Source: Calliopsis andreniformis (taxonomy: Eukaryota; Arthropoda; Insecta; Hymenoptera; Andrenidae). From it: 64,000 bases of DNA. The stretch lies in the NCBI RefSeq assembly GCF_051401765.1, contig NW_027480449.1:930001-994000 (forward strand), read 5' to 3'. This document shows, one piece after another, positions 11,123 through 23,869 of this stretch (within the stretch, counting starts at the first letter, position 1; each line of letters starts with the position of its first letter). Below the pieces are notes generated by a model. The model did not search any database. It had not been told where the DNA came from and worked only from the letters and a program-made list of their open reading frames with translations. A program made the translations under genes and the position numbers.

Positions 11123-14100
11123 GCTGTGTCAGTGTCAGGAGCTGTTTCCGGAGCATTGTCAGAATCTGCGGCAGTGTCTGTGTCAGGAGCCGTGTCAGAA
11201 TCAGTGTCAGAGTCAGGAGCAGTGTCAGGAGCAGCGTCAGGAGCAGTGTCAGTGTCAGGAGCAGTGTCAGGAGGAGTGTATGTGCCAGTGTCTGAAGCAG
11301 TGTCCGGAGCAGTGTAAGGAACAGTGACAGTGTCAGTGTTAGGAGCAGTGTCAGTGTCAGGAGCTGTGTCAGGAGCAGTGTCAGTGTCAGGAGCAGTGTC
11401 TGGTGCAGTGTCAGGAGCAGTGTCAGTATCAGCAGCAGTGTCTGTGTCAGGAGCAGGGTCAGGAGCAGTGTCAGTGTCAGGAGCAGTGTCCGCTTCACGA
11501 GTAGTGTGAGGCGCAGTCTGAGTGACAGGAGCAGTGTCACGAGCAGCGTCAGTGTCTGGAGCAGTGTCAGGAGCAGTGTCAGGAGCAGGGACTGTGTCAG
11601 GAGCAGTTTCAGTGTCTGCAGCAGTGTGAGGAGCAGTGTCAGTGTCAGTGTCAGGAGCAGCGTCAGTGTCAGGAGCAGTGTCAGGACCAGTGCCAGTGTC
11701 AGAAGCAGTGTCAGGAGCAGTTTCAGTGTCTGCAGCAGTGTGAGGAGCAGTGTCAGTGTCAGTGTCAGGAGCAGTGTCAGTGTCAGGAGCAGTGTCAGGA
11801 CCAGTGCCAGTGTCAGAAGCAGTGTCAGGGCCAGTGTCAGTGCCAGGAGTAGTGTCAGGAGCAGTGTCAGTGTCAGTGTCTGGAGCAGTGTCAGTAGCGG
11901 TGAGAGTGTCAGTATCAGGAGCAGTGTCAGTTTCAGGAGCAGTTTCAGAAGCAGTGTCAGGAGCATTGTCAGTATCAGCAGAAGTGTCTGTGACAGGAGC
12001 TGTGTCAGGAGCAGTGTCAGCGTTAGGAGGAGTGTCAGGAGCAATGTCAGGAGCTGTGTCAGTGTCAGGATCTGTTTCCGGAGCATTGTCAGGATCTACA
12101 GCAGTGTCTGTGTCAGGAGCCGTGTCAGGAGCAGTGTCAGAGTCAGGAGCAGTGTCCGGAGCAGCGTCAGGAGCAGTGTCAGTATCTGGAGCAGTGTCAG
12201 GAGGAGTGTATGTGCCAGTGTCTGAAGCAGTGTCCGGAGAAGTGTAAGGAACAGTGACAGTGTCAGTGTCAGGAGCAGTGTCAGTGTCAGGAGCTGTGTC
12301 AGGAGCAGTGTCAGTGTCAGGAGCAGTGTCTGGAGCAATGTCAGGAGCAGTGTCAGTATCAGGATCAGTGTATGTGTCACGAGCAATGTCAGGAGCAGTG
12401 TCAGTGCCAGGAGCAGTGTCAGTCCAGTGTAAGTGTCAGGAGCAGTGTCAGGAGCAGTGTCAGTGTTAGGAGCAGTGTCAGGAGCATTCTCAAGAACAGC
12501 AGCAGTGTCAGTGTCAGCAGCAGTGTCAGGAGCAGTGTCAGAGTCAGGAGCAATGTCAGGAGCAGTGTCAGGAGCTGTGTCAGTGTCAGGAGCAGTGTCA
12601 GGGACATTGTCAGGAACAGCAGCAGTGTCTGTGTCAGGAGCAGTGTCAGGAGCAGTGTCAGTGTCAGGAGCAGTGTCAGGGGCAGCGTCAGGAGCAGTGT
12701 CAGGACCAGTGCCAGTGTCAGGATCAGCGTCAGTGTGAGCAGCAGTGTCAGGAACACTGGCAGGAGCAGTGTCTATGTCAGGAGCATTGTCAGTATCAGC
12801 AGAAGTGTCTGTGACAGGAGCAGTGTCAGGAGCAGCGTCAGGAGCAGTGTCAGGGGCAGTGGCAGTGTCTGGAGCAGTGTCAGGAGCAGTGTCAGGGGCA
12901 GTGGCAGTGTATGGAGCAGTGTCAGGAGTAGTGTAAGGAGCAGTGTCTGTAGCAGTGCCAGGAGCAGTGTCAGTGCCAGGAGCAGTGTCAGGAGCAGTGT
13001 CTGGAGCAGTGCCAGGAGCAGTGTCAGTGCCAGGAGCAGTGTCAGGAGAAGTGTCAGTGTCAGGAGCTGTGTCTGGAGCATTCTCAGGATCAGCAGTAGT
13101 GTCAGTGTCTGGAGCAGTGTCAGGAGCAGTGTCAGTGTCAGCAGCAGTGTCAGCAGCAGTGTCAGGAGCAGCATCAGGGTCAGGAGCAGTGTCAGGACCA
13201 GTGCCAGTGTCAGGAGCAGTGTCAGTGTGAGCAGCAGTGCCAGGAGCAGTGTAAGGAGCAGTGACAGTGTCAGTTTCAGGAGCAGTGTCAGTGTCAGGAG
13301 CAGTGTCAGGAGCAGTGACAGTGTCAGGAGCAGTGTCTGGAGCAGTGTCAGGAGCAGTGTCAGTATCAGGATCAGTGTAAGTGTCAGGAGCAGTGTCAGG
13401 AGCAGTGTCAGTGTCAGGAGGAGTGTCAGGAGCATTCTCAAGACCAGCAGCAGTGTCAGTGTCAGCAGCAGTGTACCAGGAGCAGTGTCAGCGTCAGGAG
13501 CAATGTCAGGAGCAGTGTCAGGAGCAGTGTCAGTGTCAGGAGCAGTGTCAGGGACATTGTCAGGATCAGCAGCAGTGTCTGTGTCAGGAGCAGTGTCAGT
13601 GTCTGCAGCAATGTCACGAGCAGTGTCAGGAGCAGTCTCAGTGTCAGTAGCAGTGTCAGGAGCAGTGTCAGTGTCAGGAGCAGTGCCAGTGTCAGTATCA
13701 GGAGCATTGTCAGTGTCAGGAGCAGTGTCAGTGTCAGGAGCTGTGCCAGGAGCAGTGACAGTGTCAGGAGCAGTGTCTGGAGCAGTGTCAGGAGCAGTGT
13801 CAGTATCAGGATCAGTGTAAGTGTCAGGAGCAGTGTCAGTGTCAGGAGCAGTGTCAGGGACATTGTCAGGATCAGCAGCAGTGTCTGTGTCAGGAGCAGT
13901 GTCAGGAGCAGTGTCAGTGTCAGGAGCAGTGTCAGGAGAAGCGTCAGGGGCAGTGTCAGGACCAGTGCCAGTGTCAGGATCAGTGTCAGTGTAAGCAACA
14001 GTGTCAGAAACACTGGCAGGGGCAGTGTCTATGTCTGGACCTGTGTCAGGAGCAGTGTCAGTGTCTGCAGCAATGTCACGAGCAGTGTCAGGAGCAGTCT

Positions 14101-14997
14101 CAGTGTCAGTAGCAGTGTCAGGAGCAGTGTCAGTGTCAGGAGCAGTGCTAGTGTCAGTATCAGGAGCATTGTCAGTGTCAGGAGCAGTGTCAGCAACAGT
14201 GTCAGGAGCCGTGTCAGGAACATTGTCAGTATCAGCAGCAGTGCCAGTGTGAGCAGCAGTGTCAGGAACACTGGCAGGAGCAGTGTCTATGTCAGGAGCT
14301 GTGTCAGGAGCAGTGTCAGTGTCTTCAGCAATGTCACGAGCAGTGTCAGGAGCAGTGTCAGTGTCAGTAGCAGTGTCAGGAGCAGTGTCAGTGTCAGGAG
14401 CGGTGCCAGTGTCAGTATCAGGAGCAGTGACAGTGTCAGGAGCAGTGTCAGGAGCAGTGTCAGTGTCAGCGTCAGGAGCAGTGTCAGTGTCAGGAGCAGT
14501 GTCAGGACCAGTGCCAGTGTCAGAAGCAGTGCCAGGACCAGTGTCAGTGACGGGAGCAGTGTCAGGAGTAGAGTCAGGAGCAGTGTCAGGAGCAGTGTCA
14601 GGAGCATTGTCAGCATCAGCAGCAGTGCCTGTGTCAGGAGCTGTGTCAGGAGCAGTGTCAGTGTCTGCAGCAATGTCACGAGCAGTGTCAGGAGCAGTCT
14701 CAGTGTCAGTAGCAGTGTCAGGAGCAGTGTCTGTGACAGGAGCAGTGTCAGTAGCAGTGAGAGTGTTAGTATCAGGAGCATTGTCAGAATCAGCAGCAGT
14801 GTCTGTGTCAGGAGCAGCGTCTGGAGCAGTGTCAGGACCAGTGCCAGTGTCAGGATCAGTGTCAGTGTGAGCAGCAGTGTCAGGAACACTGGCAGGAGCA
14901 GTGTCTATGTCAGGAGCTGTGTCAGGAGCAGTGTCAGTGTCTGCACCAATGTCACGAGAAGTGTCAGGAGCAGTGTCAGTGTCAGTAGCAGTGTCAG
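9998..14997. repeat. Segment D, copy 1 (about 5 kb)
   Basis: This segment is duplicated at 24578-29128. The offset is 14580 up to about 11300, 14562 from 11506 to 12225 and 14131 from 12745 to 14997. So the other copy lacks 18 bp and then 431 bp relative to this one (or this copy gained them). The 431-bp difference includes the slip site at 12417-12432, which explains why it is one short of a multiple of 6. Two more slip sites (10127 and 13471) are shared by both copies. Confidence 0.9.
13471..13480. other. Register-slip site type 3 (+2), four copies
   Basis: GTGTACCAGG has two bases inserted relative to GTGTCAGG. Other copies start at 15843, 27602 and 33428. All are preceded by AGACCAGCAGCAGTG about 30 bp upstream, so they descend from one event. 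Confidence 0.92.
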
Positions 14998-15114
14998 GAG
15001 CATTGTCAGTATCAGCAGCAGTGTCTGTGTCAGGAGCAGCGTCAGGAGCAGTGTCAGGACCAGTGCCAGTGTCAGGATCAGTGTCAGTGTGAGCAGCAGT
15101 GTCTGGAGCAGTGT

Positions 15115-16264
15115 CAGGAGCAGTGTCAGTGTCAGGAGCAGTGTCAGTGTCAGGAGCAGTCTCAGGAACAGTGTCAGTGTCAGAACCAGAGTGAGGAGCA
15201 GCGCCAGAGTCAGGAGCAGTGTCAGGACCAGTGTGAGTTTCAGGAGCAGTGTCAGGACCAGTGTCCGTGCCAGGAGCTGTGTCAGGAGCTGTAGCAGTGC
15301 CAGCAGCAGTGTCAGTGTCATTGTCAGAGTCAGGAGCAGTGTCAGCAGCAGTATCAGCAGCAGTGTCAGCGTCAGGAGCTGTGTCAGGAGCAGTGTCAGC
15401 GTTAGGAGGAGTGTCAGGAGCAATGTCAGGAGCTGTGTCAGCGTCAGGAGCTGTTTCCGGAGCATTGTCAGGATCTGCAGCAGTGTCTGTGTCAGGAGCC
15501 GTGTCAGGAGCAGTGTCAGAGTCAGGAGCAGTGTCAGGAGAAGTGTCAGGAGCAGTGTCAGTGTCAGGAGCAGTGTCAGGAGGAGTGTATGTGCCAGTGT
15601 CTGAAGCAGTGCCAGGAGCAGTGTAAGGAGCAGTGACAGTGTCAGTGTCAGGAGCAGTGTCAGTCTCAGCAGCTGTGTCAGGAGCAGTGACAGTGTCAGG
15701 AGCAGTGTCTGGAGCAGTGTTAGGAGCAGTGTCAGTATCAGGATCAGTGTAAGTGTCAGGAGCAGCGTCAGGAGCAGTGTCAGTGTCAGGAGGAGTGTCA
15801 GGAGCATTCTCAAGACCAGCAGCAGTGTCAGTGTCAGCAGCAGTGTACCAGGAGCAGTGTCAGCGTCAGGAGCAATGTCAGGAGCAGTGTCAGGAGCAGT
15901 GTCAGTGTCAGGAGCAGTGTCAGGGACATTGTCAGGATCAGCAGCAGTGTCTGTGTCAGGAGCAGTGTCAGGAGCAGTGTCAGTGTCAGGAGCAGTGTCA
16001 GGAGAAGCGTCAGGAGCAGTGTCAGGACCAGTGCCAGTGTCAGGATCAGTGTCAGTGTGAGCAGCAGTGTCAGGAACACTGGCAGGGGCAGTGTCTATGC
16101 CTGGACCTGTGTCAGGAGCAGTGTCAGTGTCTGCAGCAATGTCACGAGCAGTGTCAGGAGCAGTCTCAGTGTCAGTAGCAGTGTCAGGAGCAGTGTCAGT
16201 GTCAGGAGCAGTGCCAGTGTCAGTATCAGGAGCATTGTCAGTGTCAGGAGCAGTGTCAGGAACA
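15115..16264. repeat. Block J, copy 1
   Basis: The 1150 bp are copied at 32699-33848 at offset 17584, including the slip site GTGTACCAGG at 15843-15852. The first 500 bp also match the first unit of the 1057-bp tandem pair near 31640. Its right end overlaps the start of block H. Confidence 0.88.
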
Positions 16265-17770
16265 GTGTCAGGAGCAGTGTCAGGAGCATTGTCAGTATCA
16301 GCAGCAGTGCCAGTGTGAGCAGCAGTGTCAGGAACACTGGCAGGAGCAGTGTCTATGTCAGGAGCTGTGTCAGGAGCAGTGTCAGTGTCTGCAGCAATGT
16401 CACGAGCAGTGTCAGGAGCAGTGTCAGTGTCAGTAGCAGTGTCAGGAGGAGTGTATGTGCCAGTGTCTGAAGCAGTGTCAGGAGCAGTGTAAGGAGCACT
16501 GACAGTGTCAGTGTCAGGAGCAGTGTCAGCGTCAGGACCAGTGCCAGAGTCAGGATCAGTGTCAGTGTGAGCAGCAGTGTCAGGAACACTGGCAGGAGCA
16601 GTGTCTATGTCAGGAGCTGTGTCAGGAGCAGTGTCAGTGTCAGGAGCAGTGTCAGGAGCAGTGTCAGTGTCAGCGTCAGGAGCAGTGTCAGTGTCAGGAG
16701 CAGTGTCAGGACCAGTGCCAGTGCCAGAAGCAGTGTCAGGACCAGTGTCAGTGACAGGAGCAGTGTCAGGAGTAGTGTCAGGAGCAGTGTCAGGAGCAGT
16801 GTCAGGAGCATTGTCAGCATCAGCAGCAGTGCCTGTGTCAGGAGCAGTTCCAGGAGCACTGTCAGTGTCAGGTGCAGTGTGAGGAGCCGTGACAGCCACA
16901 GGAGCAGTGCCAGGTGCATTGTCAGTATCAGCAGGAGTGTCCGTGTCAGGAGCAGTGTCAGGAGCAGTGTCAGTGTAAGGAGCAGTGTCAGTGTCAGGAG
17001 CAGTGTCAGTGTCAGGAGCAGCGTCAGGAGCAGTGTCAGTGTCAGCAGCAGTGTCAGCAGCAGTGTCAGGAGCAGCATCAGGGTCAGGAGCAGTGTCAGG
17101 ACCAGTGCCAGTGTCAGGAGCAGTGTCAGTGTGAGCAGCAGTGCCAGGAACAGTGGCAGGAGCAGTGTCGCTGACCCGAGCTGTGTCAGGAGCAGTGTCA
17201 GTGTCATTAGCAGTGTCACGAGCGGTGTCAGTGTCATGAGCAGTGCCAGTGTCAGTGCCAGGAGCAGTGCCAGTGTCAGGAGCAGTGTATGGAGCAGTGT
17301 CTCTGTCAGGAGCAGTGTCAGGAGCATTGTCAGTATCAGAAGCAGTGTCTGTGTCAGGAGCAGTGTCAGGAGCAGCGTCAGTGTTAGGAGCAGTTTGAGG
17401 AGCAGTGTCAGTGTCAGGAGCAGTGACAGTGACAGCAGTAGTGCTAGGAACAGTGTCAGGAACAATGTCAGGAGCATTGTCCGTGACAAGAGCTGTGTCA
17501 GTAGCAGTGTAAGTGACAGGAGCAGTGTCAGTAGCACTGTCAGTGGCTGTAGCAGTGTAAGGAGCAGTGACAGTGTCAGTGTTAGTCGCAGTGTCAGTGT
17601 CAGGAGCTGTGTCAGGAGCAGTGTCAGGAGCAGTGTCAGTGTCAGGAGCAGTGTCAGGAGCAGTGTCAGTGTCAGGAGCAGTGCCAGTGTCAGTATCAGG
17701 AGCATTGTCAGTGTCAGGAGCAGTGTCAGGAACAGTGTCAGGAGCAGTGTCAGGAGCATTGATAGTATCA
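16061..17770. repeat. Block H, tandem unit 1 (1710 bp)
   Basis: Positions 16061-16976 repeat at 17771-18686 at offset 1710, which is 285 hexamers. Units 1 and 2 share the order CTATGCCTGG, GGAGGAGTGTATGTGCC, CAGTGTAAGGAGCACTGACAG and CAGGTGCATTG. The second half of the unit (16977-17770) is present once here and holds the linker-like stretch shared with 2380-2960. Confidence 0.9.
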
Positions 17771-18686
17771 GCAGCAGTGTCAGGAACACTGGCAGGAGCA
17801 GTGTCTATGCCTGGACCTGTGTCAGGAGCAGTGTCAGTGTCTGCAGCAATGTCACGAGCAGTGTCAGGAGCAGTCTCAGTGTCAGTAGCAGTGTCAGGAG
17901 CAGTGTCAGTGTCAGGAGCAGTGCCAGTGTCAGTATCAGGAGCATTGTCAGTGTCAGGAGCAGTGTCAGGAACAGTGTCAGGAGCAGTGTCAGGAGCATT
18001 GATAGTATCAGCAGCAGTGCCAGTGTGAGCAGCAGTGTCAGGAACACTGGCAGGAGCAGTGTCTATGTCAGGAGCTGTGTCAGGAGCAGTGTCAGTGTCT
18101 GCAGCAATGTCACGAGCAGTGTCAGGAGCAGTGTCAGTGTCAGTAGCAGTGTCAGGAGGAGTGTATGTGCCAGTGTCTGAAGCAGTGTCAGGAGCAGTGT
18201 AAGGAGCACTGACAGTGTCAGTGTCAGGAGCAGTGTCAGCGTCAGGACCAGTGCCAGAGTCAGGATCAGTGTCAGTGTGAGCAGCAGTGTCAGGAACACT
18301 GGCAGGGGCAGTGTCTATGTCAGGAGCTGTGTCAGGAGCAGTGTCAGTGTCAGGAGCAGTGTCAGGAGCAGTGTCAGTGTCAGCGTCAGGAGCAGTGTCA
18401 GTGTCAGGAGCAGTGTCAGGACCAGTGCCAGTGTCAGAAGCAGTGTCAGGACCAGTGTCAGTGACAGGAGCAGTGTCAGGAGTAGTGTCAGGAGCAGTGT
18501 CAGGAGCAGTGTCAAGAGCATTGTCAGCATCAGCAGCAGTGCCTGTGTCAGGAGCAGTTCCAGGAGCACTGTCAGTGTCAGGTGCAGTGTGAGGAGCCGT
18601 GTCAGCCACAGGAGCAGTGCCAGGTGCATTGTCAGTATCAGCAGGAGTGTCCGTGTCAGGAGCAGTGTCAGGAGCAGTGTCAGTGT
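17771..18686. repeat. Block H, tandem unit 2 (partial)
   Basis: This is a 916-bp partial second copy of the 1710-bp unit. It ends where 16977 continues AAGG and 18687 continues CAGG. It differs from unit 1 at only scattered bases, for example GTCAAGAGC near 18512 and GGCAGGGGC near 18302. Confidence 0.9.
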
Positions 18687-19062
18687 CAGGAGCTGTGTCA
18701 GGAGCAGTGTCCGTGTCAGGAGCAGTGTCTGTATCAGGAGCAGTGTAAGTGTCAGGAGCAGTATCAAGAGCAGTGTCAGGAGCTTTCTCAGTATCAGCAG
18801 CAGTGTCAGTGTCAGCAGCAGTGTCAGGAGAAGTGTCAGCGTCAGGAGCAATGTCAGGAGCGGTGTCAGGACCAGTGCCAGTATAAGGATCAGTGTCAGT
18901 GTGAGCAGCAGTGTCAGGAACACTGGCAGGAGCAGCGTCAGTGTAAGTGCAGTGACAGCAGCAGTGTCAGGAGCAGTGTCAGGACCAGTGCCAGTGTCAG
19001 GAGCAGTGTCAGTGTGAGCAGCAGTGCCAGGAACAGTGGCAGGAGCAGTGTCACTGACACGA
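18687..19062. repeat. Joining segment with a unique slip site
   Basis: From about 18825 it matches 34440-34690 (shared tags GCCAGTATAAGG and AGCAGCGTCAGTGTAAG). At 18941-18950 it reads GTGTAAGTGC where 34568 onward reads GTAAGGAGC, a loss of one base. This -1 register change is not present in the other copy, so it is local to this place. Confidence 0.8.
18941..18950. other. Register-slip site type 4 (-1), single copy
   Basis: GTGTAAGTGC replaces the GTAAGGAGC form seen near 34570. It is the only slip site found once, so it either arose after the duplications or lies in a segment not copied since. Confidence 0.8.
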
Positions 19063-20273
19063 TCTGTGTCAGGAGCAGTGTCAGTGGCATTAGCTGTGTC
19101 AGGAGCAGTGTCAGTGTCATGAGCAGTGCCAGTGTCAGTATCAGGAGTAGTGTCAGTGTCAGTGTCAGTAGCAGTGTCTGGAGCAGTGTCAGTGTCTGTA
19201 GCACGGAAAGTGTCAGTGTCAGGTGCAATGTCAGGAGCAGTGTCAGTGTCAGGAGCAGTCCCAGGAGCATTGTCAGGATCAGCAGCAGTGTCTGTGACAG
19301 GAGCAGTGACAGTAGCAGTGAGAGTGTAAGTATCAGGAGCATTGTCGGTATCAGCAGCAGTGCCTGTGTCAGGACCAGTGTCATGAGCGGTGTCAGTGTG
19401 AGGAGCTGTGCGAGAAGCAGTGTCTGTGTCAGGAGCAGTGTCAGTGTCAGCAGCAGTGTCAGCAGCAGTATCAGGAGCAGTTTCAGTGTCAGAAGCTGTG
19501 TCAGGTGCAATGTCAGGAGCAGTGCCAGTGTCAGGAGCAGTGTCAGCAACAGTGTCAGGAGCAGTGTCAGGAACATTGTCAGTATCAGCAGCAGTGCCAG
19601 TGTGAGTAGCAGTGTCAGGAACACTGGCAGGAGCAGTGTCTATGTCAGGAGCTGTGTCAGGAGCAGTGTCAGTGTCTTCAGCAATGTCACGAGCAGTGTC
19701 AGGAGCAGTGTCAGTGTCAGTAGCAGTGTCAGGAGCAGTGTCAGTGTCAGGAGCAGTGTCAGGAGCAGTGTCAGTGTCATCGTCAGGAGCAGTGTCAGTG
19801 TCAGGAGCAGTGTCAGGACCAGTGCCAGTGTCAGAAGCAGTGTCAGGACCTGTGTCAGTGACGGGAGCAGTGTCAGGAGTAGTGTCAGGAGCAGTGTCAG
19901 GAGCAGTGTCAGGAGCATTGTCAGCATCAGCAGCAGTGCCTGTGTCAGGTGCTGTGTCAGGAGCAGTGTCAGTGTCTGCAGCAATGTCACGAGCAGTGCC
20001 AGGAGCAGTCTCAGTGTCAGTAGCAGTGTCAGGAGCAGTGTCTCTGACAGGAGCAGTGTCAGTAGCAGTGAGAGTGTTAGTATCAGGAGCATTGTCAGTA
20101 TCAGCAGCAGTGTCTGTGTCAGGAGCAGCGTCAGGAGCAGTGTCAGGACCAGTGCCAGTGTCAGGATCAGTGTCAGTGTGAGCAGCAGTGTCAGGAACAC
20201 TGGCAGGAGCAGTGTCTATGTCAGGAGCTGTGTCAGGAGCAGTGTCAGTGTCTGCAGCAATGTCACGAGCAGT
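19063..20273. repeat. Block E, copy 2
   Basis: The copy of 6815-8025 at offset 12248 has no length change over 1211 bp. Differences are single bases, such as GCACGGAAAG near 19202 against GCACGCAAAG in copy 1. Its right end joins block A sequence directly at 20274, a breakpoint visible because copy 1 continues differently. Confidence 0.9.
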
Positions 20274-21155
20274 TTCAGGACCGGTGCCTGTGTCAGAAGC
20301 AGTGCCAGGAGCTGTGTCAGTGTCTGGAACAGTATCAGGAGTAGTGTCAGGAGCAGGGTCAGTGTCAGGAGCAGTGTCAGGAGCAGTGTCAGGAGCAGTG
20401 TCAGTGTCTGTAGCAGTGTGAGGAGCAGTGTCAGCGTCAGTATCAGGAGCAGTGTCAGTGACAGGAGCAGTTTCAGGACCAGTGCCAGTGTCAGAAGCAG
20501 TGTCAGGACCAGTGTCAGTGTCAGGAGCAGTGTCAGTATCAGGAGCAGTGTCAGTGTCAGGAGCAGTTTCAGGACCAGTGCCTGTGTCAGAAGCAGTGAC
20601 AGGAGCAGTGTCAGTGTCTGTAGCAGTGTGAGGAGCAGTGTCAGCGTCAGTATCAGGAGCAGTGTCAGTGACAGGAGCAGTTTCAGGACCAGTGCCAGTG
20701 TCAGAAGCAGTGTCAGGACCAGTGTCAGTGTCAGGACCAGTGTCAGTGTCAGGATCAGAGTCAGTATCAGGAGCTGTGTCAGTATCAGGAGCAGTGTCAG
20801 GAGGAGTGTCTGGAGCAGTGTCAGGAGCAGTGTCAGTATCAGGCTCAGTGTAAGTGTCAGGAGCAGTGTCAGGAGCAGTGTCAGTGCCAGGAGCAGTGTC
20901 AGTCCAGTGTAAGTGTCAGGAGCAGTGTCAGGAGCAGTGTCAGTGTCAGGAGCAGTGTCAGGAGCATTCCCAAGAACAGCAGCAGTGCCAGTGTCAGCAG
21001 CAGTGTCAGGAGCAGTGTCAGAGTCAGGAGCAATGTCAGGAGCAGTGTCAGGAGCTGTGTCAGTGTCAGGAGCAGTGTCAGGGTCATTGTCAGGATCAGC
21101 AGCAGTGTCTGTGTCAGGAGCAGTGTCAGGAGCAGTGTCAGTGTCAGGAGAAGTG
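20274..21155. repeat. Block A, copy 4 (partial, 882 bp)
   Basis: It matches 1320-2201 at offset 18954, with the same variants and the slip site at 20898-20913. It begins inside the unit (TTCAGGACCGGTGCC) and ends inside it, so both ends are recombination breakpoints rather than unit boundaries. Confidence 0.88.
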
Positions 21156-21781
21156 TCAGGAGTAGTGTCAGGAGCAGTGTCAGGAGCAGTGTCAGGAGCA
21201 TTGTCAGCATCAGCACCAGTGCCTGTGTCAGGGGCAGTGCCAGGAGCAGCGTCAGTGTCAGGTGCAGTGTGAGGATCCGTGTCAGCCACAGGAGCAGTGC
21301 CAGGTGCATTGTCAGTATCAGCAGGAGTGTCCGTGTCAGGAGCAGTGTCAGGAGCAGTGTCAGTGTAAGGAGCAGTGTCAGCGTCAGGTGCAGTGTCAGG
21401 GGAGCATTGTCATGATCAGCGCAGTGTCTGTATCAGGAGCAGTGTCAGGAGCTGTGTAAGTGTCTGGACCAGTGTGAGGAGTAGTGTCAGGAGCAGGGTC
21501 AGTGTCAGGAGCAGTGTCAGGAGCAGTGTGAGGAGCAGTGTCAGTGACAGGAGCAGTGCCAGACGCTGTGTCAGTGTCTGGAACAGTGTCAGGAGTAGTG
21601 TCAGGAGCAGGGTCAGTGTCAGGAGCAGTGTCAGGAGCAGTGCCAGGAGCAGTGTCAGTGTCTGTAGCAGTGTGAGGAGCAGTGTCAGTGTCAGTATCAG
21701 GAGCAGTGTCAGTGTCAGGAGCAGTTTCAGGACCAGTGCCAGTGTCAGAAGCAGTGTCAGGACCAGTGTCAGTGACAGGAG
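21156..21781. repeat. Block F, copy 2
   Basis: It matches about 8219-8844 at offset 12937, including the +1 slip site beginning at 21397. A difference is GTGTGAGGAG near 21473 where copy 1 reads GTGTCAGGAG. Confidence 0.86.
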
Positions 21782-22825
21782 CAGTGTCAGTGTCAGCAGC
21801 AGTGTTAGGAGCAGTGTCAGGGGCAGTTTCAGTGTCAGGAGCAATGCCAGGTGCAGTGTCAGTGTCAGGAGCAGTGTCAGTGTCAGTATCAGGAGCAGTG
21901 TCAGTGTCAGGAACAGCGTGAGGAGCAGTGTCTGGAGCAGTGTCAGTGGTAGGAGCAGTGTCAGTGTCTGTAGCAGTGTGAGGAGCAGTGTCAGCGTCAG
22001 TATCAGGAGCAGTGTCAGTGACAGGAGCAGTTTCAGGACCAGTGCCAGTGTCAGAAGCAGTGTCAGGACCAGTGTCAGTGTCAGGACCAGTGTCAGTGTC
22101 AGGATCAGAGTCAGTATCAGGAGCAGTGTCAGTGTCAGGAGCAGTTTCAGGACCGGTGCCTGTGTCAGAAGCAGTGCCAGGAGCTGTGTCAGTGTCTGGA
22201 ACAGTGTCAGGAGTAGTGTCAGGAGCAGGGTCAGTGTCAGGAGCAGTGTCAGGAGCAGTGTCAGGAGCAGTGTCAGTGTCTGTAGCAGTGTGAGGAGCAG
22301 TGTCAGCGTCAGTATCAGGAGCAGTGTCAGTGACAGGAGCAGTTTCAGGACCAGTGCCAGTGTCAGAAGCAGTGTCAGGACCAGTGTCAGTGTCAGGAGC
22401 AGTGTCAGTATCAGGAGCAGTGTCAGTGTCAGGAGCAGTTTCAGGACCAGTGCCTGTGTCAGAAGCAGTGACAGGAGCAGTGTCAGTGTCTGTAGCAGTG
22501 TGAGGAGCAGTGTCAGCGTCAGTATCAGGAGCAGTGTCAGTGACAGGAGCAGTTTCAGGACCAGTGCCAGTGTCAGAAGCAGTGTCAGGACCAGTGTCAG
22601 TGTCAGGACCAGTGTCAGTGTCAGGAGCAGAGTCAGTATCAGGAGCAGTGTCAGTGTCAGGAGCAGTTTCAGGACCGGTGTCTGTGCCAGGAGCAGTGTG
22701 AAGAGCAGTGTCAGTGTCAGGAGCAGTTTCAGGAGCACTGTCAGGATCTGCAGCAGTGTCTGTGTCAGGAGCTGAGTCAGGAGCAGTGTCAGGGATCGTG
22801 TCAGTGACAGTAGCTTAGTCAGGAG
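21782..22825. repeat. Block G, tandem unit 1 (1044 bp)
   Basis: Positions 21782-22684 repeat at 22826-23728 at offset 1044, which is 174 hexamers. The unit is itself a variant of the central part of block A (compare 960-1860). The last ~140 bp of unit 1 (22685-22825) carry a stretch that also occurs near 3480-3640 in block A. Confidence 0.9.
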
Positions 22826-23869
22826 CAGTGTCAGTGTCAGCAGCAGTGTTAGGAGCAGTGTCAGGGGCAGTTTCAGTGTCAGGAGCAATGCCAGGAGCAG
22901 TGTCAGTGTCAGGAGCAGTGTCAGTGTCAGTATCAGGAGCAGTGTCAGTGTCAGGAACAGCGTGAGGAGCAGTGTCTGGAGCAGTGTCAGTGGTAGGAGC
23001 AGTGTCAGTGTCTGTAGCAGTGTGAGGAGCAGTGTCAGCGTCAGTATCAGGAGCAGTGTCAGTGACAGGAGCAGTTTCAGGACCAGTGCCAGTGTCAGAA
23101 GCAGTGTCAGGACCAGTGTCAGTGTCAGGACCAGTGTCAGTGTCAGGATCAGAGTCAGTATCAGGAGCAGTGTCAGTGTCAGGAGCAGTTTCAGGACCGG
23201 TGCCTGTGTCAGAAGCAGTGCCAGGAGCTGTGTCAGTGTCTGGAACAGTGTCAGGAGTAGTGTCAGGAGCAGGGTCAGTGTCAGGAGCAGTGTCAGGAGC
23301 AGTGTCAGGAGCAGTGTCAGTGTCTGTAGCAGTGTGAGGAGCAGTGTCAGCGTCAGTATCAGGAGCAGTGTCAGTGACAGGAGCAGTTTCAGGACCAGTG
23401 CCAGTGTCAGAAGCAGAGTCAGGACCAGTGTCAGTGTCAGGAGCAGTGTCAGTATCAGGAGCAGTGTCAGTGTCAGGAGCAGTTTCAGGACCAGTGCCTG
23501 TGTCAGAAGCAGTGACAGGAGCAGTGTCAGTGTCTGTAGCAGTGTGAGGAGCAGTGTCAGCGTCAGTATCAGGAGCAGTGTCAGTGACAGGAGCAGTTTC
23601 AGGACCAGTGCCAGTGTCAGAAGCAGTGTCAGGACCAGTGTCAGTGTCAGGACCAGTGTCAGTGTCAGGAGCAGAGTCAGTATCAGGAGCAGTGTCAGTG
23701 TCAGGAGCAGTTTCAGGACCGGTGCCTGTGTCAGAAGCAGTGCCAGGAGCTGTGTCAGTGTCTGGAACAGTGTCAGGAGTAGTGTCAGGAGCAGGGTCAG
23801 TGTCAGGAGCAGTGTCAGGAGCAGTATCAGCAGCACTGTCAGTGTCAGGAGCTGTGTCAGGAGCAGTGT
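22826..23869. repeat. Block G, tandem unit 2 (1044 bp)
   Basis: It is identical in order and spacing to unit 1 up to 23728, then diverges into sequence shared with later blocks. The 22676-23479 part is copied again at 29877-30680 (offset 7201). Confidence 0.88.
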